Notes under the pieces: generated by a model | Told to the model about the DNA's origin: nothing | The model's database searches: none | What the model saw: the letters and a program-made list of their open reading frames with translations, nothing else | Position numbers and translations under genes: made by a program | Shown: one piece after another, positions 22,486-24,528 of the stretch | Numbering within the stretch: position 1 is the stretch's first letter | How the letters are laid out: each line of letters starts with the position of its first letter | NCBI GenBank assembly: GCA_045543655.1 | Contig: JAZPXN010000061.1 | Coordinates: 1-24,528, forward strand | Source: RGIG995 sp045543655 | Lineage (GTDB): Bacteria; Bacillota; Clostridia; Oscillospirales; UBA644 | Reading direction: 5' to 3' | Length of the DNA stretch: 24,528 nucleotides

Positions 22486-24528
22486 ATGAAGCGGATTTTA
22501 ACCCTTCTGTTTGCCTCCGTTTTTCTTGCCTCGCTTCTGCTTTCCGCGGTTCCCGCCTCCGCGGCGGAGCCCTGGCGGCAGGTGAATTACGTTGCCGCCG
22601 GGCAGACCTATCTCTTTGCCTGCGCCGGCATGACCGATACCGTGGTCACCCACAGCCTCTGCGTGGTGAAAAGCGTGCAGTCCGGGGATCCCCACGGCCT
22701 TGCCTATTGTGAAAAGCCCACCAATCCCCCCTTCGCCAACGATCTTCTCTGGACGGTGGAGGCGGCATCCGGCGGATATTATCTTAAATCCTGCTCCACC
22801 GGAAAATATCTGAATATGAAGCCCGCTGCCTCCGGGGACGGAGCAGGGAAGGGCTACGCTACCATGACCAATACCCCCCAGGTCCTGCAGTTGACCTTTT
22901 CCGGCGGTAAGATGAAGATCTCCGCCAATCTGGGCGGCACCACCTACTATATCCGCTTCACCAATTCCTATCGCAACTCCACCGGCTATTCCTGCTGGGA
23001 GGCCGCCACCGCCGACGGAAGCAACCAGTTTGCCGTTTTCGGCCGCGCCGACCGGGATCCGGAGTACGTCAGCACCGGGAAGCCCCTCTTTCGGGTTGCC
23101 TGCTTCTCCGACCTGCATATCGACTACGGCATCCATCTCTGGAATCCTCCCATCCGTCAGTCCACCATCACCTCCGCCCAATTCGTCCGGGATACGCTGG
23201 GACCGGTTGACGTGGTTCTGGTGGGCGGCGATATTCTGAGCTGTAACGACGCCTCCCGGATCTGGAGCCGTTCCCAGGCGGTTCACGCCATGGATACGGT
23301 TTACGATACCCTGTCTGTGGCCACGAAGGACGGCAAGGTCATGATGATTACCGGTAACCACGATATCGAGCCGGGGGCCTATGCCGGCGGCGGCTACGAT
23401 TCCGCCGATTACGACCGGTACATGATCGATCATATCGGTTCCTTCGGCGCCAGCCTGCGCTATAATCAGATGGGCATCGGAAACAGCAAGTACAACGAGC
23501 TTCTGTGCTACCGCTACAACGTCAACGGGATGGAGATTATCAGCATCAACACTCCCTACCGCTCTGCCCGCAGCAGCGGTTACGTTTACGGCGCTCAGAT
23601 CGATTGGGTGGAACAGCAGCTGCAGTCCATCGGCAAAAACAAGACCGTTATCATTCAGTGCCATTATCCCGTGGAAAACGTCTATTCTCCCTCCGGCGAC
23701 CCCACCGGAAATTCCAACGCCAAGATCAAGGCCCTGCTGGCCAAGTATCCGAACGTCATTTATACCTACGGCCACGTGCACGGCGGGGACGATAAATACG
23801 CCTGGTATTCCACCTCCGAGCTGGTGGTTCCCCAGGGGACGGCCACCCGGCAGGCCAATAACGCTTACGTGACCGATTCTTATATTACCGCCCACATGGG
23901 CTCCATGGGCTATTATCAGAATCAGTTCAACAATAACAAGGCCCTTGCCGCCGCAGAACCGGGGATCAATCAGCTGTTGATGATCGAGTTCTATGCCGAT
24001 CACATCACCTTCCGCTATTATAACACCGGTTCCAAGACTGCCGTGGAGGGCGTGCGGGAGATTTCCTCCTTCACCGTCCTGCGGGATCTTTCCAATCAGC
24101 TGAAGGCCCCCGCTCCCTCCACCAATACGAACACCAATACCTCCACCTCCTCCAAGGACACGAACACCACCGGAAGCGGTTCTTCCAATTCCGGTACGCC
24201 CTCCGATACGGGCAATTACGGTCCCTCCGATGACGGCGTCGTCACCGATCTGCCCGACGGCGGATATACCGACGATACGCCTGTTTTCATTCCTCCCGTC
24301 ATCGATACGGAGGTCAACGCCACCAAGCCGGAAAACAACGCCTTTTCCGCCAATCTCGGCGGCACTGCCGACCAGCTGAAGAACGCCACCCTGGAGGATT
24401 ACGAGCTTCAGTGGGCCGCGGACGGGGATTCCGTTTCGATCTGGCTTGAGACGAAAGACGTGGCCGAAACCCTGGCCGACGACGTAAAAGACCGGGTCAA
24501 GGGCGGGGACGAACGCACCGTCGGCGCC
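22486..24528 (+). CDS. Secreted metallophosphoesterase paralogue, 3' end outside window
   Basis: At least 681 residues; the frame is open to the right edge. AAAAGGAG precedes ATG 22486, one base after the upstream stop. A signal peptide (1-27, ASAAEP) leads to a beta-trefoil-like region (about 30-185; GGYYLKSCSTGKYLNM). The phosphoesterase domain has FSDLHID (Asp 209, His 211), GGDIL (Asp 249), GNHDIEPG (Asn 291, His 292), QCHYP (His 393) and GHVHGGDD (His 430, His 432). It shares DYGIHLW, PPIR, GSMGYY and FYADHITF blocks with its upstream neighbour, so the two are a tandem duplication. An Asn/Thr/Ser-rich linker follows (about 545-585). The tail goes on into a further region (VNATKPENNAF, VSIWLETKDVAETLADD) that the neighbour lacks. 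A distal membrane or wall anchor is expected but not visible. Confidence 0.9.
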   Translation, partial: MKRILTLLFASVFLASLLLSAVPASAAEPWRQVNYVAAGQTYLFACAGMTDTVVTHSLCVVKSVQSGDPHGLAYCEKPTNPPFANDLLWTVEAASGGYYLKSCSTGKYLNMKPAASGDGAGKGYATMTNTPQVLQLTFSGGKMKISANLGGTTYYIRFTNSYRNSTGYSCWEAATADGSNQFAVFGRADRDPEYVSTGKPLFRVACFSDLHIDYGIHLWNPPIRQSTITSAQFVRDTLGPVDVVLVGGDILSCNDASRIWSRSQAVHAMDTVYDTLSVATKDGKVMMITGNHDIEPGAYAGGGYDSADYDRYMIDHIGSFGASLRYNQMGIGNSKYNELLCYRYNVNGMEIISINTPYRSARSSGYVYGAQIDWVEQQLQSIGKNKTVIIQCHYPVENVYSPSGDPTGNSNAKIKALLAKYPNVIYTYGHVHGGDDKYAWYSTSELVVPQGTATRQANNAYVTDSYITAHMGSMGYYQNQFNNNKALAAAEPGINQLLMIEFYADHITFRYYNTGSKTAVEGVREISSFTVLRDLSNQLKAPAPSTNTNTNTSTSSKDTNTTGSGSSNSGTPSDTGNYGPSDDGVVTDLPDGGYTDDTPVFIPPVIDTEVNATKPENNAFSANLGGTADQLKNATLEDYELQWAADGDSVSIWLETKDVAETLADDVKDRVKGGDERTVGA

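Noticed and set aside
22498..24003. Minus-strand open frame of 501 codons
   Set aside because: Antisense to the second metallophosphoesterase. Its low-complexity Gly/Ile/Val translation is typical of a shadow frame.

Overview
This 24.5 kb window comes from a bacterial chromosome, most likely a gut or rumen Clostridia member (Bacillota, Oscillospirales-like). The evidence is AGGAG-type ribosome binding sites, frequent GTG starts, a type I dockerin, an ECF transporter S component beside a DUF4430 lipoprotein, and DUF5662, DUF1810 and DUF4886 proteins. Most genes are GC-rich. The first gene is clearly more AT-rich and may have a different history. Assignments rest on motifs read by eye; no database search was run.

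Layout. 1-258: array of short hairpins separated by an 8-bp repeat that flips orientation half way. 402-2834: AT-richer GH38 alpha-mannosidase. 2876-17176: a same-strand run of closely packed genes, namely a small orphan, a macro-like/TIR fusion, a membrane-anchored GDPD phosphodiesterase, a lipoprotein, a frameshifted DUF1810 gene, a polysaccharide deacetylase, an RdgB/HAM1-like NTP pyrophosphatase, a DUF4886 SGNH-like protein, a beta-lactamase-fold serine hydrolase, a PHP phosphoesterase, a two-TM hypothetical, an SGNH hydrolase, an APH-type kinase, a YdcF/DUF218 protein, DUF5662, and M18 and M29 aminopeptidases. A 138-bp tandem repeat (11581-11937) interrupts this run and a 72-bp tandem repeat (17177-17400) follows it. 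The two arrays share a hairpin plus CAAAGAAAAGCGG module in opposite orientation.

17469-18758 is a minus-strand transcription unit: promoter, cobalamin-riboswitch-like leader, intrinsic terminator, DUF4430 (transcobalamin-like) lipoprotein, ECF S component and terminator. It reads as a cobalamin capture and uptake unit, although the energising EcfA/EcfT subunits are not here. Divergently, a consensus promoter drives a secreted GLUG-like repeat protein with a C-terminal dockerin. Two tandem, paralogous, secreted metallophosphoesterases with beta-trefoil-like N-terminal regions follow; the second runs off the right edge.

The most unusual items are the single-chain macro-like/TIR protein, the flipping hairpin array, the related hairpin repeats at two loci, the riboswitch-controlled DUF4430/S-component pair, and the paired surface phosphoesterases beside a dockerin protein. 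No tRNA, rRNA, CRISPR array, transposase or integrase was seen.
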